Shown here: positions 24,091 through 31,519 of the stretch, one piece after another
How the letters are laid out: the number at the start of each line of letters is the position of its first letter
How positions within the stretch are numbered: position 1 is the first letter of the stretch
Origin: Kribbella sandramycini
Lineage (GTDB): Bacteria; Actinomycetota; Actinomycetes; Propionibacteriales; Kribbellaceae
Length of the DNA: 64,000 nucleotides
Assembly (NCBI RefSeq): GCF_013131805.1
Contig: NZ_JABJRC010000003.1
Span: 868,001 to 932,000, forward strand
Direction: 5' to 3'
The notes under the pieces: model-generated
Databases searched by the model: none
What the model was told of the DNA's origin: nothing
The model's input: the letters and a program-made list of their open reading frames with translations, nothing else
Position numbers and translations under genes: made by a program

Positions 24091-25098
24091 GTGAGCATTC
24101 GCGTCGGGTACAAGGCTTCGGCGGAGCAGTTCGGGCCGCGGGACCTGGTGGAGTACGCCGTCCGGGCCGAGGAACTGGGGCTCGACAGTGTGACGGTGTC
24201 GGACCACTTCCTGCCCTGGCGACACGAGGGCGGTCACGCGCCGTTCGCGCTGGCCTGGCTCGCGGCCGTCGGTGAGCGGACCAACCGGGTCCTGCTCGGG
24301 ACGTCGGTGCTGACACCGACCTTCCGCTACAACCCGGCCGTGATCGCGCAGGCGTTCGCGACCCTCGGCGAGCTGTACCCCGGGCGGGTCATGCTCGGCG
24401 TCGGCACCGGTGAGGCGCTGAACGAGATCGCCGTCTCGGGTCGCGAGTGGCCCGAGTTCAAGGAGCGGTACGCGCGGCTGCGCGAAGCCGTCCAGCTGAT
24501 CCGCGACCTGTGGACGAAGGACGGCGTCACGTCGGAGGGGCCCTACTACCCGACCGTCGACGCGTTCATCTACGACCGTCCCGACGTCCCGCTGAAGGTG
24601 TACGTGGCGGCCGGCGGGCCGTTGGTCGCGAAGTACGCCGGGCGGGTGGGCGACGGGTTCATCGCGACCTCCGGTAAGGGTATGGAGCTCTACACCGAGA
24701 AGCTGATGCCGGCCGTCCGCGAGGGCGCCGAGGCCGCGGGGAAGAAGTTCGAGGACGTCGACCGGATGCTCGAGGTCAAGGTCTCCTACGACCGCGACCC
24801 GAAACTCGCGCTGGAGAACACCCGGTTCTGGGCGCCGCTGTCGCTGACGCCGGAGCAGAAGCACAGCGTGACCAGCGCGACCGAGATGGAGCGGCTGGCC
24901 GACGAGCTGCCGATCGAGCAGGTCGCCAAGCGGTGGATCGTCGCCTCCGACCCCGAAGAGGTCGTGAAGCAGTTCCTGCCGTATCTGGAGGCCGGTTTCA
25001 ACCACTTCGTCGTCCACGGCCCGGGGCAGGACCAGGAGCGCTTCCTGACCCAATTCACCGAGGATGTGCTCCCGCTGCTTCGCAAGCTCGAAGGCTGA
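24091..25098 (+). CDS. fgd: F420-dependent glucose-6-phosphate dehydrogenase
   Basis: The 335-residue LLM-fold enzyme matches FGD1 closely in length and motifs: MSIRVGYKASAEQFGPRDL at the start, SVTVSDHFLPWRHEGG with Asp38, His39 and Trp43 at the catalytic positions, GTSVLTPTFRYNPAVIAQAF, GVGTGEALNE, and KVYVAAGGP. It oxidises glucose-6-phosphate to 6-phosphogluconolactone while reducing F420, supplying F420H2 for other reductases. Translation starts at GTG 24091 with GGGAG upstream. This is strong evidence that the host makes F420. Confidence 0.95.
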   Translation: MSIRVGYKASAEQFGPRDLVEYAVRAEELGLDSVTVSDHFLPWRHEGGHAPFALAWLAAVGERTNRVLLGTSVLTPTFRYNPAVIAQAFATLGELYPGRVMLGVGTGEALNEIAVSGREWPEFKERYARLREAVQLIRDLWTKDGVTSEGPYYPTVDAFIYDRPDVPLKVYVAAGGPLVAKYAGRVGDGFIATSGKGMELYTEKLMPAVREGAEAAGKKFEDVDRMLEVKVSYDRDPKLALENTRFWAPLSLTPEQKHSVTSATEMERLADELPIEQVAKRWIVASDPEEVVKQFLPYLEAGFNHFVVHGPGQDQERFLTQFTEDVLPLLRKLEG

Positions 25099-25149
25099 GC
25101 CGCGCCCAACGGGGTTGAGCTGATCGGTCGGGCATTCGACACTGGGTGG

Positions 25150-25725
25150 GTGCCCGACCTACAGATCGTCCAGGACACCGACCCGCGCTGCGCCGAACTC
25201 GAAGCCGCCGGGTACCGCGTGGTGGGCGAATCCTGGGCGGCGCGGCTCTTCGATCCGGACCGGGCGCTGCTCGAGTCCGCGGTCACCCGGGCGACGGCGT
25301 CCGGGCTGACCGTGCGCGAGGTCGGCGCCGAGTCGGCTGTCGCGCTGCATGGGCTGGAGAAGATCAATCAGCCCGACTACCCGTACACCCCGGCCACCTC
25401 GCATGTGGTGGGTGAGGTGAGCGACGTCCGGGCGTTGTGGGGTGAGAACCGCGTTTTCGGGGCCTTCGACGGGTCGCGACTGGTCGGCGCGACGGTGATC
25501 GGCCACCGGGACGGGTTCGGTGACACCCGGTTCACTTCGGTGCTGGCGGCGTACCGGCGGCGGGGTGTCGGGCAGGCGGTGAAGGCGGCGTCGATCCTCG
25601 CCTTCCTCGACCTGGGCGTCACCCGGTTCAGCACCGGCGGCGCGGCCGTGAACGACGGCAGCATCGGGGCCAACCAGGCGCTCGGATACGAGCTGACCGA
25701 GCGCTGGCGGTCGTACGAGCTGTAG
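25150..25725 (+). CDS. GNAT family N-acetyltransferase
   Basis: The 191-residue product has the acetyl-CoA binding motif in SVLAAYRRRGVGQAVKAASI (residues about 132-152) and the downstream NDGSIGANQALGYELTERW helix-strand that closes the GNAT fold. The N-terminal part (DPRCAELEAAGYRVVGESWAARL) suggests a partial second GNAT-like half, as in mycothiol-synthase-like proteins. The substrate is unknown. The GTG at 25150 is 51 bp after fgd. Repeat copy A begins 6 bp past the stop. Confidence 0.8.
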   Translation: MPDLQIVQDTDPRCAELEAAGYRVVGESWAARLFDPDRALLESAVTRATASGLTVREVGAESAVALHGLEKINQPDYPYTPATSHVVGEVSDVRALWGENRVFGAFDGSRLVGATVIGHRDGFGDTRFTSVLAAYRRRGVGQAVKAASILAFLDLGVTRFSTGGAAVNDGSIGANQALGYELTERWRSYEL

Positions 25726-25731
25726 GGGCGG

Positions 25732-25826
25732 ACCTGCGCCACTCAGCAACTCTCGAGTAGGCGGGCGACACGCCGTCGGACACGGCGTGTCGGGGGCTGG
25801 CCGAAGAGTTGGTGAGTGTTGGCGGT
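25732..25826. repeat. 95-bp palindromic MITE/REP-like element, copy A
   Basis: Shares 69 of 95 positions with copy B (29842-29936). Outer arms ACTCAGCAACT and AGTTGGTGAGTG pair, and an inner perfect hairpin CGACACGCCGT/ACGGCGTGTCG lies in the middle. It fills the gap between two convergent GNAT genes and touches the stop codon of the second. Confidence 0.75.
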
Positions 25827-26366
25827 TCAGGTGCTGACCGTGACCGGCCGCGTGGGCGGCTCCAGGGGGTCGGGGGTCAGACGGGCGTGGCGCTCGACGT
25901 CGTGGCGGGTGCCGTCGTAGGTGAGTTTGTGGCGTTCGATGCCCTCCGGGAGGAAGCCGGCGGCGGCCGCGACGGTGCAGGAGGCCGGGTTGTTGAGCCG
26001 GTGGGCGAGCTCCAGGCGGTAGAGGCCGGCTTCGTGGTGGGCCCAGGTGGCGAGGGCGCGCAGGGCGTCCCGGGCCACGCCCTGGCCGCGGACGTCGGCG
26101 AGCGTCCAGTACCACGTCCAGCCGACCTGGTGGCGGTTGATGTTGGTGACGCCGACGCAGCCGATCGGGTGGTCGTCGGCGTCCGCGACGGCGTACACAT
26201 GGCCGTTGTCGAGGTCGGCGACGCGGCCGATCCAGTCCAGCGCGGTGGCGCGGTCGACGATGCCGCCCTGGTAGACCATGTCCGGGTCGGAGTGCGCCTG
26301 TGCCAGGCGGAGCGCGTCCGCCGTCCGCCACCGCCGAAGATCGAGCCGCGCCAGCGCGTATCCCAT
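25827..26366 (-). CDS. GNAT acetyltransferase, RimJ/RimL-like
   Basis: The 179-residue protein starts YALARLDLRRWRTADALRLAQAHSDP, has GCVGVTNINRHQVGWTWYWTLADVRGQGVARDALRALATWA with the acetyl-CoA loop RGQGVA, and ends LNNPASCTVAAAAGFLPEGIERH, the RimJ/RimL order. It probably acetylates an amino group of a protein N-terminus or small molecule. It is convergent with the preceding GNAT gene across repeat copy A and divergent from the SDR gene. Confidence 0.85.
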   Translation of the reverse strand: MGYALARLDLRRWRTADALRLAQAHSDPDMVYQGGIVDRATALDWIGRVADLDNGHVYAVADADDHPIGCVGVTNINRHQVGWTWYWTLADVRGQGVARDALRALATWAHHEAGLYRLELAHRLNNPASCTVAAAAGFLPEGIERHKLTYDGTRHDVERHARLTPDPLEPPTRPVTVST

Positions 26367-26436
26367 CCATCGAATCTACCTCCGTGGCCGCGCGCGAAAC
26401 CGGCTCGCCCGGCGCGCCTTGGGGCAGGATGACGGT

Positions 26437-27204
26437 ATGGCTTATCTGGATTTCAGGGACCAGGTCGTGCTCGTCACCGGCGCCAGCAGCGGGATCGGAG
26501 CGGCGGCCGCGGTCGGGTTCGCCCAGACTGGAGCCACGGTCGCGGTGCACTACCACCGCAACGCCGACGGCGCGGCCCACACGGTGGCCGCCGTCCAGAC
26601 CGCCGGCGGTACGGCGTCCCTGCACCAGGCCGACCTGGCCGACCCGGCGGCCGCGAACGCCCTGGTCGACGAGGTCCTCGCGAAGCACGGCCGGATCGAC
26701 GTCCTGGTCAACAACGCCGGTGACCTGGTCAAGCGATCGCCGATCGTCGACGTACCGGACGCCGACTTCCAGCACATCCTCGACGTCAACGTGACCTCGG
26801 TCTTCGTGCTCAGCCGCCGGTTGATCCCGGTCTTCCGCGCCCAGGGCGGCGGCTCGATCGTCAACGTCACCTCGATCGCCGCCCGCACCGGCGGCGCGGG
26901 CGGATCAGTCGTCTACGCGACCAGTAAAGGCGCGGTCAGCACCTTCACCCGCGGCCTCGCCAAAGAACTCGCGCCCGACAACATCCGCGTCAACGCGATC
27001 TCCCCCGGCGTCATCAGCACCCCCTTCCACGATCGCCACACCACCCCCGACCAGCTCGCCGCCATGGTCAACACCATCCCCATGGCCCGCACCGGCACCC
27101 CCCACGAATGCGTCGGCACCATCCTCTACCTGGCCTCCGACCGCATGGCCTCCTACGTCACCGGCCAAATCATCGAAGTAAACGGCGGCCAACTCGCGCC
27201 GTAG
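26437..27204 (+). CDS. Short-chain dehydrogenase/reductase (SDR)
   Basis: The 255-residue enzyme has the classical SDR signatures: TGASSGIG for NAD(P) binding (about residues 15-22), NNAG (about 92), catalytic Ser in NVTSIAAR, YxxxK in YATSKGA, and the C-terminal SPGVISTPF and VTGQIIEVNGG. The Tyr is preceded by VV rather than an aromatic. It may oxidise or reduce a sugar or small alcohol. CAGGAT lies 6 nt before the ATG, a leaderless-like arrangement without a ribosome site. Confidence 0.92.
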   Translation: MAYLDFRDQVVLVTGASSGIGAAAAVGFAQTGATVAVHYHRNADGAAHTVAAVQTAGGTASLHQADLADPAAANALVDEVLAKHGRIDVLVNNAGDLVKRSPIVDVPDADFQHILDVNVTSVFVLSRRLIPVFRAQGGGSIVNVTSIAARTGGAGGSVVYATSKGAVSTFTRGLAKELAPDNIRVNAISPGVISTPFHDRHTTPDQLAAMVNTIPMARTGTPHECVGTILYLASDRMASYVTGQIIEVNGGQLAP

Positions 27205-27230
27205 GGGCCCCGGCCGACAGCCGGAGCCCC
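27204..27230. terminator. Hairpin between convergent SDR and ABC permease genes
   Basis: GGGGCCCCGGC and GCCGGAGCCCC pair over 11 bp with one mismatch around a 5-nt loop, starting at the last base of the SDR stop codon. Confidence 0.65.
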
Positions 27231-27236
27231 GTGGAT

Positions 27237-28031
27237 TCAGCGGGAGAGGTTGCGGTAGCGGTGGGCGGAGAGGGGGAGGAAGACGGCGGTCAGGAGGAGG
27301 GGGCTGATGATCGCCATCAGGACGGAGTGGCTGCCGACCCAGGTGGTGGTGATGGAGGCGTCGGGGTTGCCGAAGAGGGTGCGGGCCGCGGTGGCGGCGG
27401 CGGACAGGGGGTTCCACTGGGAGATGGTGCCGAGCCAGGCGGGCATCGTGGAGGTGGCGACGAAGGCGCTGGAGAGGAAGCCGATCGGCCAGACCAGCAC
27501 CTGGACGACGGTCAGACTCTGCGCGTTCCGGACCGAGAGGCCGATGTAGATACCGATCCAGAGCAGGGCGAAGCGCAGCAGGAGCAGCAATCCGAAGGCG
27601 GCCAGGGCTTTCGGTAGGCCTTCGTGCCAGCGCCAGCCGAGCGCGAGCCCGGTGCCGACCAGGACGGCGAGGGCGATCAGCGTGTCCAGCATGTCGGCGA
27701 TGGCCCGGCCCATCACGACCGCGGCCGAGCTCATCGGGAGCGAGCGGAACCGGTCCGTCACGCCCTTCTCCTTGTCCTGGGTGACGGCGGTCATCGTGCC
27801 TTCCAGGCCGAACAGCATGGTCAGCGCGAAGATGCCCGGCACCAGGAGTTCGTAGTACGACTGGCCGTCCGGGAGGTCCATCGCGCCGCCGAGCAGGCTG
27901 CCGAAGACGAGCAGCATCAGCACCGGGAAGAACCAGGAGAAGATGATCAGGCCGGGTTGGTTGCGCCAGTGGGTGAGCGTCCGCCGGGTGATCGTCCAGC
28001 TGTCGGCCAGAGTCCAGCCGAGGGTCGTCAT
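27237..28031 (-). CDS. ABC-2 type transporter permease (DrrB-like)
   Basis: The 264-residue protein has six membrane helices in the ABC-2 layout, with the N-terminal DSWTITRRTLTHWRNQPGLIIFSWFFPVLM typical of DrrB/daunorubicin-type exporters, a VTDRFRSLPMSSAAVVMGRAIAD coupling loop and a GFLSSAFVATSTMPAW region near the end. It forms the membrane pore of an exporter driven by the upstream ATPase, with which it overlaps by ATGA. The ligand is unknown but lipophilic drugs or lipids are usual. Confidence 0.88.
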   Translation of the reverse strand: MTTLGWTLADSWTITRRTLTHWRNQPGLIIFSWFFPVLMLLVFGSLLGGAMDLPDGQSYYELLVPGIFALTMLFGLEGTMTAVTQDKEKGVTDRFRSLPMSSAAVVMGRAIADMLDTLIALAVLVGTGLALGWRWHEGLPKALAAFGLLLLLRFALLWIGIYIGLSVRNAQSLTVVQVLVWPIGFLSSAFVATSTMPAWLGTISQWNPLSAAATAARTLFGNPDASITTTWVGSHSVLMAIISPLLLTAVFLPLSAHRYRNLSR

Positions 28032-28981
28032 ACCGCCACCTTCGATCCGGTCAGGTGCAGGAAGACCTCGTCGAGAGTGGGTCTGCGCAAGGTGATGTCC
28101 TCCGGTTCGATATTTGCCTCATGCAACGAATTGGCCATCACCACGAGGGCGCGGGTGCGGTCCTTGACCGGGACACTGAGCCGTTGGCCCTCGATCTTGA
28201 GCTCGCCGTCCGCGAGGGGCTCGGCGAGCCGGCGGACGACTTCGAGCTCGGCCGGATCGGTGAGGACGAGGTCGAGCCAGTCCGATCCGAGTTGGGTCTT
28301 GAGCTGGTCCGGCGTCCCCTCGGCGACGACCTTGCCGTCCTTGAGCATCGAGATCCGATCGGCCAGCTGATCGGCCTCCTCCAAGTACTGCGTGGTCAGC
28401 AGCACTGTGGTGCCGTTGCTGACCAGTTGCCGGACGGCGGCCCACACCTCGAGCCGCGCCGCTGGGTCGAGCCCGGTGGTCGGCTCGTCCACGAACAGCA
28501 CGTCCGGCGCGACGATCAGGCTGGCCGCCAGGTCGAGCCGGCGGCGCATGCCCCCGGAGTACTTGCCGACGGCCTGCCCGGCCGCCGCGACCAGGTCGAA
28601 CTGCTCCAGCAGCTCGTCCGCCCGCTTCGCCGCCTTCGCATGGGCGAGATGGTTGAGCCGGCCGAACATGGTCAGGTTCTGCCGGCCGGTGAGTACTTCG
28701 TCGATCGCGGCGTACTGGCCGACCAGGCCGATCCGCCGCCGGACCTCGGCTCCCTGCCTGCGGACGTCGTACCCCGCGACGCTCGCCTGGCCGGAGTCCA
28801 TCTCCAGCAGTGTGGACAGGATCCGCACCGCCGTGGTCTTGCCGGCGCCGTTCGGGCCGAGCAGGCCCGTCACCGTGCCGGCGGTGACTGTGAGGTCGAA
28901 GCCGTTCAGGCCCGCCCCTTCGGTGCCGCCGCGGTAGTTCTTCCGGACGTCGGCCGCCTCGATCACCTGTTGGGTCGTCAC
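28028..28981 (-). CDS. ABC transporter ATP-binding protein (DrrA-like)
   Basis: The 317-residue ATPase has Walker A GPNGAGKTT, Q-loop IGLVGQYAAID, signature YSGGMRRRLDLAASL, Walker B VLFVDEPTTGLDP and the H-loop replaced by TTQYLEEAD, where Gln stands in the place of His as in many DrrA-type proteins. The C-terminal DrrA domain (about 230-317) couples to the permease. GTG 28981 has GAGGTGG upstream. It is divergent from a TetR gene with a large palindrome between them, so expression is likely released by an exported compound. Confidence 0.92.
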   Translation of the reverse strand: MTTQQVIEAADVRKNYRGGTEGAGLNGFDLTVTAGTVTGLLGPNGAGKTTAVRILSTLLEMDSGQASVAGYDVRRQGAEVRRRIGLVGQYAAIDEVLTGRQNLTMFGRLNHLAHAKAAKRADELLEQFDLVAAAGQAVGKYSGGMRRRLDLAASLIVAPDVLFVDEPTTGLDPAARLEVWAAVRQLVSNGTTVLLTTQYLEEADQLADRISMLKDGKVVAEGTPDQLKTQLGSDWLDLVLTDPAELEVVRRLAEPLADGELKIEGQRLSVPVKDRTRALVVMANSLHEANIEPEDITLRRPTLDEVFLHLTGSKVAV

Positions 28982-29004
28982 TTCCCACCTCTCGCTCGGG
29001 TTGA

Positions 29005-29033
29005 GTCGTAGACTGTACCGTACAGCGTACGAC
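29005..29033. promoter_or_regulatory. 29-bp TetR operator between ABC exporter and tetR
   Basis: An imperfect palindrome centred on C29019 with 14-bp arms that pair at 12 positions. The inner CTGTAC-C-GTACAG is perfect and the outer ends are GTCGTA and TACGAC. It is 24 bp upstream of the ATPase start and 46 bp upstream of the regulator start. Confidence 0.75.
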
Positions 29034-29078
29034 TCGGGTACCATTCTCGACAACGACGAGCTTTGGGAGTTTGTTCCG

Positions 29079-29870
29079 TTGGCTGGAAAAAAGGTGGTGG
29101 CGGCCGATCCCGGGCGCAGTCTGGCGCTGTTGTGGGGGAGCCACGCCAAACCCGGCCGCTCCGGCCTGACCGTGCGCGCGATCGTCGACGCCGCCATCGA
29201 GCTGGCCGACGCGAACGGCCTGGAGGCCGTCTCGATGCGGATGGTCGCGGAGCGCCTGAAGGTCGGCACGATGTCGCTCTACACGCACGTCCCCGGCAAG
29301 GCCGAGCTGACCGACCTGATGTTCGACCACTTGCACAGCGACCTGTACGCCGACGTCGACGAGCCGTCCCGGCAGCCGGGCTGGCGGGCGGCCCTGGAGT
29401 TCATCGCCCACCGCAACTTCGAGATCGCCGTCCGGCACCCCTGGATCCACGAGATCCCGACCATGCGGACGGCGCTCGGCCCGCACATCACCCTCAAATA
29501 CGAAGCCGAGCTACGCCCCCTCGACAACCTCGGCCTCACCGACGTCGAGATGGACTCCGTCCTCTCGCTCGTCCTCACCCACGTCCTCGGCACCGCCCGC
29601 GCCGGCGCCGAACAACTCCGCACCCAACGCGACTCCGGCCTCACCGACGAAGAGTGGTGGCGTCAGATCGCCCCCGTCCTCACCAACGTCATGGCCGGCA
29701 CCAGCTTCCCCGTAGCCGGCCGCGTCGGCTCCTCCGTCGGCGAACACTTCCAGGCCGCCGTCTCTCCCACCCACGCCCTCACCTTCGGCCTCACCCGAAT
29801 CCTCGACGGCATCAGCCTGCTCATCAGCACGCGCGACCCGAACCGCCCCCACTCAGCAACTGCCGAGTAA
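29079..29870 (+). CDS. TetR family regulator of the adjacent ABC exporter
   Basis: The 263-residue protein has the TetR helix-turn-helix SGLTVRAIVDAAIELADANGLEAVSMRMVAERLKVGTMSLYTHVPGKAEL (about residues 28-75) and a TetR_C_1-type ligand domain. TTG 29079 is chosen because GGGAG lies 9 nt upstream and because an earlier in-frame TTG (29001) would put the operator inside the gene; GTG 29094 is another possibility. The last codons (HSATAE and stop) lie in repeat copy B. Confidence 0.82.
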   Translation: MAGKKVVAADPGRSLALLWGSHAKPGRSGLTVRAIVDAAIELADANGLEAVSMRMVAERLKVGTMSLYTHVPGKAELTDLMFDHLHSDLYADVDEPSRQPGWRAALEFIAHRNFEIAVRHPWIHEIPTMRTALGPHITLKYEAELRPLDNLGLTDVEMDSVLSLVLTHVLGTARAGAEQLRTQRDSGLTDEEWWRQIAPVLTNVMAGTSFPVAGRVGSSVGEHFQAAVSPTHALTFGLTRILDGISLLISTRDPNRPHSATAE

Positions 29871-29936
29871 CCCCCCGACACGCCGCCTCCTACGGCGTGT
29901 CGCCATCCGTGCGGGAAGTTGGTGAGTGCTGGCGGT
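29842..29936. repeat. 95-bp palindromic MITE/REP-like element, copy B
   Basis: Terminal repeats ACCGCCCCCACTCAGCAACT and AGTTGGTGAGTGCTGGCGGT pair at 17 of 20 positions; the centre holds the inner hairpin CGACACGCCG/CGGCGTGTCG. It contains the stop codons of both flanking convergent genes, so both proteins end in element-derived residues. Confidence 0.78.
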
Positions 29937-30327
29937 CCGCGCGTCGCCGAGCGCGAAGTACGACGACGGCGGCCACCGCCATTCCGGCCCCGAGCGCCGC
30001 CCAGATCCACTGGTCACGATCCGGGCGGATCCCCGCCTGCCGCGCGAGCAACTCCTCCCCGCGCCAGGCGTACTGCACCTGCATCGCCTCGCCCTTCGCC
30101 GGATGCGCCTCAAAACGCGCCGTCTGCACGCGAACGGTCGCACCGCCGGGCAGGTGTACATCGAGCTCGAGGTAGTCCTCGTCCCAGCGATTGTCCACCG
30201 CCTCGACCAGGGTCGCCGAGGTCGTCGGCGCCTTGTCGAGCAGCCGATCCTCGGCGTACGCCTCCCAGCCGAAGTAGAAGGCCGCCAGGCTCATGACTGC
30301 AGCGAAGACCGCGAACCGGGCGTACAT
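29890..30327 (-). CDS. DUF3592-like membrane protein
   Basis: The 145-residue product has an N-terminal membrane helix (FAVFAAVMSLAAFYFGW), a soluble beta domain with ATLVEAVDNRWDEDYLELDVHLPGG, and a second helix (IWAALGAGMAVAAVVVLR) near the end. The two-helix, internal beta layout recalls DUF3592 proteins; function unknown. Its C-terminal dozen residues come from repeat copy B. The start overlaps the upstream stop by 1 nt (TGATG). Confidence 0.65.
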   Translation of the reverse strand: MYARFAVFAAVMSLAAFYFGWEAYAEDRLLDKAPTTSATLVEAVDNRWDEDYLELDVHLPGGATVRVQTARFEAHPAKGEAMQVQYAWRGEELLARQAGIRPDRDQWIWAALGAGMAVAAVVVLRARRRADRQHSPTSRTDGDTP

Positions 30328-30884
30328 CAGGCGACCAGACCGAGGGTGGCGATGGTCCAGGGCAGGTCGTACGGCGGTTCCTCGCGCAGGGCTGTGAGGT
30401 GGCGACGGGCTTCGGCCGCGTCGGTGAGGAGGCCGTGCGGGTTGAGGGTGGCGTTGAGGTCGGGGGCGTAGCTGAAGCAGTGCCAGCTGTGGAAGGAGAA
30501 GTCGACTTCGAGGCCTACGAGCTCATGGCCGAGGATCGTCGCGTTCGGCGGAAACGGCGTCCGGTTGTCGAGGAGCTCGAAGAACTCGGCTGCGGTTGGC
30601 TCGTCGCCCGGTGGGTCGTGCTCAGCGCGGTAGGCCCATTCGGCGGCTCGTTCCGTGCGCAGGGTTTCAACCAGGGTGTCGTCGATACCGACCGCGAGGA
30701 CGTCGGCATCGACGTTCGTCAACCGGACAGTTGTTTCCGCGTCCACGCGGTTGCTGAACCAGCACTGGTACGCGGCCGCGGGGAGGTCGGGGAGGAGGCA
30801 GTGGCTGATCGTCCAGAACGGGGCCGGGATGTCCGGCGGGCCGTCGGTGGGGGTGGCGATGACGTAGCCGCCGAGGATCAGCAT
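30327..30884 (-). CDS. Conserved hypothetical protein
   Basis: The 185-residue soluble protein starts MLILGGYVIATPTDG and includes LPDLPAAAYQCWFSNRVDAE, GHELVGLEVDFSFHSWHCFSY and LNPHGLLTDAAEARRHLTAL. No signal peptide or known catalytic motif. The sequence is regular enough in codon use to be a real gene. It is translationally coupled to the downstream DUF3592-like gene. Confidence 0.65.
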   Translation of the reverse strand: MLILGGYVIATPTDGPPDIPAPFWTISHCLLPDLPAAAYQCWFSNRVDAETTVRLTNVDADVLAVGIDDTLVETLRTERAAEWAYRAEHDPPGDEPTAAEFFELLDNRTPFPPNATILGHELVGLEVDFSFHSWHCFSYAPDLNATLNPHGLLTDAAEARRHLTALREEPPYDLPWTIATLGLVA

Positions 30885-30907
30885 GATCCGAGTATGGGGG
30901 AAGCGAG

Positions 30908-31519
30908 TCAGCTGTTCAGGAGGTTTTCGAAGGGGGTGGGGTTTTCGAAGGGGTCGGGTTTGGTGGGGTTGTCGTGGTGGAGGGTGGCTACTAGTTCGGC
31001 GGCGGCTTGGGTGATGCGGGGGCGGAGGGTGGCAGCGTTGGGGCCCCAGTCGGTGGAGGCGGCGTATACGCCGGTTGGGACCGGGATCGCCTTCAGGTAG
31101 GCGAAGAGGGGGCGGAGGGCGTAGTCGAGGACTAGTGAGTGTCGCTCGGTGCCGCCGGTCGCGCCGAGCAGGACGGGCTTGCCGGCCAGCGCCTGGTCGT
31201 CGAGGACGTCGAAGAACATCTTGAACAGCCCCGAGTACGACGCCGAGAACGTCGGTGAGACCACGATCAGGGCGTCGGCCGTGGTGACCGTCGTGAGCAC
31301 CTTCTCCAGGTTGGCCGACGGGAATCCGGTGAGCAGGTTGTTGGTCAGATCGTGTGCGTGGTCGCGGACCTCGATCACCTCGGTCCGTGACGCGACGCCG
31401 CGGGTCGACAACTCGTCGTGCACGGCCGCGGCCAGCTGATCCGCGAGCAGCCGGGACGACGACGGGGTCGTCAGCCCCGCCGTCACCACGGCGATCACGC
31501 GTTCGGACGGCGTACTCAT
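30908..31519 (-). CDS. NADPH-dependent FMN reductase, partner of LLM oxidoreductase
   Basis: The 203-residue flavodoxin-fold protein has VVTAGLTTPSSSRLLADQL at the FMN phosphate loop, a VVSPTFSASYSGLFKMFFDVL segment and ATGGTERHSLVLDYALRPLFAYL, matching the SsuE/MsuE-like reductases found next to LLM monooxygenases (CE1758/CE1759 pairs). It would supply reduced FMN to the upstream-encoded oxidoreductase. The start overlaps that gene by ATGA. Confidence 0.88.
   Translation of the reverse strand: MSTPSERVIAVVTAGLTTPSSSRLLADQLAAAVHDELSTRGVASRTEVIEVRDHAHDLTNNLLTGFPSANLEKVLTTVTTADALIVVSPTFSASYSGLFKMFFDVLDDQALAGKPVLLGATGGTERHSLVLDYALRPLFAYLKAIPVPTGVYAASTDWGPNAATLRPRITQAAAELVATLHHDNPTKPDPFENPTPFENLLNS

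Noticed and set aside
29001..29078. TTG 29001 as start of the exporter TetR gene
   Set aside because: It would place the 29-bp operator inside the coding region and has no spaced ribosome site; TTG 29079 has GGGAG 9 nt upstream.
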